Assembly (NCBI GenBank): GCA_964633825.1
Contig: CAZWHE010000055.1
Coordinates: 1 to 22,987 of the forward strand
DNA from: CAZWHE01 sp964633825
Lineage (GTDB): Bacteria; Planctomycetota; B15-G4; CAYZWU01
Direction: 5' to 3'
DNA: 22,987 nt
A model generated the notes under the pieces. It worked only from the letters and a program-made list of their open reading frames with translations, did no database searches and was not told where the DNA came from. Made by a program: the position numbers and the translations under genes. Below, piece by piece: positions 21,116-22,987 of the stretch (the stretch's first letter is position 1; every line of letters begins with the position of its first letter).

Positions 21116-22233
21116 AGCTTATTACTTTTTTATATCTCTCTTTCTTTCTTTCCGCGTGTGTATCCGCGTACCTTCCGGCGGAGAGGGGCGAACCGAAAAA
21201 TCCCCGCATTTTCGATGAGGAGAAAGGATCTCTGTCGGGTACGGAAAAACATATGGACCGGAAGGAGAGAATGGTCAAAGAGATGGAAGAAGGCATGCGG
21301 GTTCTTCTCGGGAAAACCGTCCAGCGTTTCGACGATATACGGGCAAAATACCAGGACGATCTGGACGGAATCAAGCCGCCTATTGTTTTTCTGGCCGAAG
21401 ATCCTGACCTGGGAAATCTTTGTTCCCAAGAGGAAGCCCAGTACGAAGCGGCTGTTCAAGAGGTCACGAACCGGCACCTCACCGAGATGGACTGGCTGCT
21501 CGATTATGTTCAGCCCCGAATCTGGGAGATCGCTTTCGAGATCGTCGGGTCGGATGATGTGGGCGTGAGCTACGACACGCGCACGGGTATTCGGGATATT
21601 GACGAGATCGCCGGTGCAACGATCACGCTTGTTCGGTTGCGCGCGGGCCGTGACGAATTCGTGGACGACGCCGAGTATATAAAGAGGAAGCGTATCGGCC
21701 TTGGAAGGATTTTCAAAAACGATATCGAGGGTTTGGGGCGGCTCGCTCTTTATGCTTCGGATCCACTGCTCAAGTTCCATTCGGCTGATGAAGATGGGTT
21801 GGTTTATGCAGCGGTTTTTCAATCAACATCTCTTGATACGGATACGCCTCTCGAATTTCGACAGATCGTTCGCAACCGGGTGACCCGCGGAGGCGCCACT
21901 GTTTTCGATTCAGGGTTCCATTGGGATAAGACGGTGGGAAATTTCGATGGGAAGCTGTCTGCCAGGGAGGATTGTGTTCCCGGGTATTGGGCGACCCAAC
22001 CTTTTCTGCCTCGTCTCGATTTAGAGTGCTCCCAGTTCGATAACCTCAGGGACTTTTACGCTGTGAGGGATTTCAAGACCGCGGTTATCAACACAGAAAC
22101 AGGAGAGATCCTGGACAGCGTTTCCTGGCAGTACACATGGCAGATTTCCCATCACGGCGTTGTTTCGGTGAACAGGGGTTCCCAGCCGCGGCATGACGAT
22201 AAGCCGGGGGATTTCTTCTCTCATGTCAAATGA
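21112..22233 (+). CDS. Lipoprotein of unknown function, coupled to lon
   Basis: 373 residues. The lipoprotein signal is short (hydrophobic 3-15) with lipobox LSAC (Cys16). I do not recognise the family. Residues 40-150 are charged and mostly helical (KERMVKEMEEGMRVLLGKTVQRFDDI). From about 150 the sequence becomes mixed beta (DVGVSYDTRTGIRDIDEIAGATITLVRLRAG, FRQIVRNRVTRGGATVFDSGFHWD), ending in AVINTETGEILDSVSWQYTW. Four cysteines are spread over the protein. The start ATG overlaps the lon stop by four bases and there is no other site, so translation is coupled to lon. A lipoprotein joined to a cytosolic protease is unexpected; an envelope stress role is only a guess. GC and codon use resemble neighbours, although the region 21780-21900 is somewhat more AT-rich. 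Confidence 0.72.
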   Translation: MKLITFLYLSFFLSACVSAYLPAERGEPKNPRIFDEEKGSLSGTEKHMDRKERMVKEMEEGMRVLLGKTVQRFDDIRAKYQDDLDGIKPPIVFLAEDPDLGNLCSQEEAQYEAAVQEVTNRHLTEMDWLLDYVQPRIWEIAFEIVGSDDVGVSYDTRTGIRDIDEIAGATITLVRLRAGRDEFVDDAEYIKRKRIGLGRIFKNDIEGLGRLALYASDPLLKFHSADEDGLVYAAVFQSTSLDTDTPLEFRQIVRNRVTRGGATVFDSGFHWDKTVGNFDGKLSAREDCVPGYWATQPFLPRLDLECSQFDNLRDFYAVRDFKTAVINTETGEILDSVSWQYTWQISHHGVVSVNRGSQPRHDDKPGDFFSHVK

Positions 22234-22236
22234 CAT
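22223..22236. terminator. Weak palindrome between convergent genes
   Basis: ATGTCA and TGACAT with two intervening bases span the stop codon of the lipoprotein gene, 9 bases before the end of the convergent glycosyltransferase gene. The stem is short and the T-run after it is broken, so termination here is doubtful. Confidence 0.25.
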
Positions 22237-22245
22237 AATCCTTCT

Positions 22246-22987
22246 TTATCCGGTTTTGAGGTCCGGATGCGTTTGTCGCCCCTGGGGAATGAGAAGATTT
22301 TCGGCTGCCTGAAAAACTCGATCCCTGTCCAACTCGGTCATGCAGATCGGGTTTTTGCACTTCCTGAGGGTGCATGGGCTGCACGAGACGCCCGTCCGGA
22401 TCGCCGCGGATGGCTGGAAGTAGGGGGCATAAGTTTCGGGATCCTTTGGTCCGAAAAGGCCCACGCAGGGGATGCCGAGAAAATTCGCCATGTGGAGAGG
22501 GCCTGAATCGGCGGCCACAAAAAGATGGCCCGCACCGATCAGACCGGCGAGATCGAGCAGGGAGTGGGCCGGCGGCGCCGGTTTAGCAGATCCGCGTGAG
22601 GCCTCGGCGGCTCTTTCGGCGAGTTTTTCTTCTCCCGGTCCCCAGGTAATGAGCGTGGGCATGCCGAAAGCCTTCTCGAGACGGGAGGCGAGACGGCCGA
22701 AATTTTCTGCAGGCCAACGCTTGAAAGCTCCATAGGCGGAAGTGCCGGGATGCATCACGGCGATCCTGTCCTTTCCGGGAAAAAATTCCGCCATTGTACA
22801 GGCCGAGTTTTTTCTGATCTCTTCCGGCAGCTGGAGGTCGGGCCGGGGCGGCGCTTTTTTTTCGAGCAATTCCGGTATGCTGCCGAAGACGAGAGAAAAA
22901 GCCTTGTCGATCCTGTGTCCCGGAGAAACGGTCGATTTCGGCTGGTAGGCCGGCGATTTCGGCTGGTAGGCCGGCGATTTCGGCTGG
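22246..22987 (-). CDS. Glycosyltransferase family 9 (LPS heptosyltransferase-like), 5' end beyond the window
   Basis: About 246 C-terminal residues are present. The frame stays open to the window edge, so an internal TTG at 22869 is not the start. Seen are the nucleotide-sugar-binding domain opening AVMHPGTSAYGAFKRWPAENFGRLASRL, LITWGPGEE, HSLLDLAGLIGAGHLFVAADSGPLHMANFLGIPCVGLFGPKDPETYAP, and the Cys-rich segment SCSPCTLRKCKNPICM typical of heptosyltransferases. The upstream HRIDKAFSLVFGSIPELLEKK matches the family's inter-domain region. Such enzymes add heptose from an ADP-heptose donor to the lipopolysaccharide inner core at the cytoplasmic membrane face; the exact sugar and position cannot be told. 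About 100 residues are missing. The visible 5' end consists of a tandem repeat encoding SPAYQPK units. Confidence 0.85.
   Translation of the reverse strand, partial: QPKSPAYQPKSPAYQPKSTVSPGHRIDKAFSLVFGSIPELLEKKAPPRPDLQLPEEIRKNSACTMAEFFPGKDRIAVMHPGTSAYGAFKRWPAENFGRLASRLEKAFGMPTLITWGPGEEKLAERAAEASRGSAKPAPPAHSLLDLAGLIGAGHLFVAADSGPLHMANFLGIPCVGLFGPKDPETYAPYFQPSAAIRTGVSCSPCTLRKCKNPICMTELDRDRVFQAAENLLIPQGRQTHPDLKTG
22933..22987. repeat. 21-bp tandem repeat at the window edge
   Basis: A 21-bp unit (CGATTTCGG...GGCCGG) is present twice exactly (22933-22953, 22954-22974), plus 13 bases of a third copy that runs into the window end. It is in frame with the glycosyltransferase gene and encodes the 7-residue unit SPAYQPK on the minus strand. 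The total number of copies is unknown. Confidence 0.9.

Noticed and set aside
22933..22987. CRISPR-like repeat array
   Set aside because: The copies are directly adjacent without spacers, 21 bp long and in frame with a protein gene, so this is a coding tandem repeat.

Overview
The window reads as a stretch of chromosome from a diderm (Gram-negative-type) bacterium, roughly mid-50s %GC in coding parts with AT-rich intergenic regions. Evidence for an outer membrane is a Skp/OmpH-like periplasmic protein, two lipoprotein secretins, Lgt, several lipobox proteins and a heptosyltransferase-type glycosyltransferase. Many exported proteins, HEAT repeats, carboxypeptidase-regulatory-like repeats and a divergent RNase HII-like protein suggest an uncultivated lineage (Planctomycetota or another candidate phylum is a guess from memory of family distributions, not proven here). 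No transposon, CRISPR array, integrase or phage gene was seen.

Layout. (1) 1-716: AT-rich leader, an OmpH/Skp-like gene and a strong terminator. (2) 743-5295: four coupled genes: two tandem lipidated secretin paralogues, an ABC ATPase and an ABC-2 permease. (3) 5296-7730: a promoter with a direct repeat over its -10, a long leader, and an exported 709-residue HEAT protein carrying a degenerate receiver-like domain, ended by an intrinsic terminator. (4) 7735-8988, minus strand: tRNA-Thr(CGU) downstream of an L-threonine aldolase. (5) 9128-10300: RNase D, convergent with the next block and sharing a CTAG for both stops. (6) 15459-10297, minus strand: a six-gene cluster, in transcription order repeat-domain membrane protein, FabZ-like dehydratase, lgt, RNase HII-like protein, HAD phosphatase, ThiF/MoeB-like E1 enzyme. 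(7) 15608-18061: a membrane-anchored alkaline-phosphatase-superfamily enzyme, divergent from block 6. (8) 18062-18589: a possible small ORF and an AT-rich region. (9) 18590-22233: lon and a coupled lipoprotein gene. (10) 22246-22987, minus strand: a glycosyltransferase family 9 gene running off the window end within an in-frame 21-bp tandem repeat.

The most interesting unit is the secretin-secretin-ABC operon. Secretins normally work with type II/III secretion or type IV pilus machinery. Here they sit in a translationally coupled unit with a two-component ABC-2 transporter, behind a Skp-like periplasmic protein gene, which suggests (inference) an envelope export route not matching a standard system. 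The exported HEAT/pseudo-receiver protein is the second candidate for novelty.
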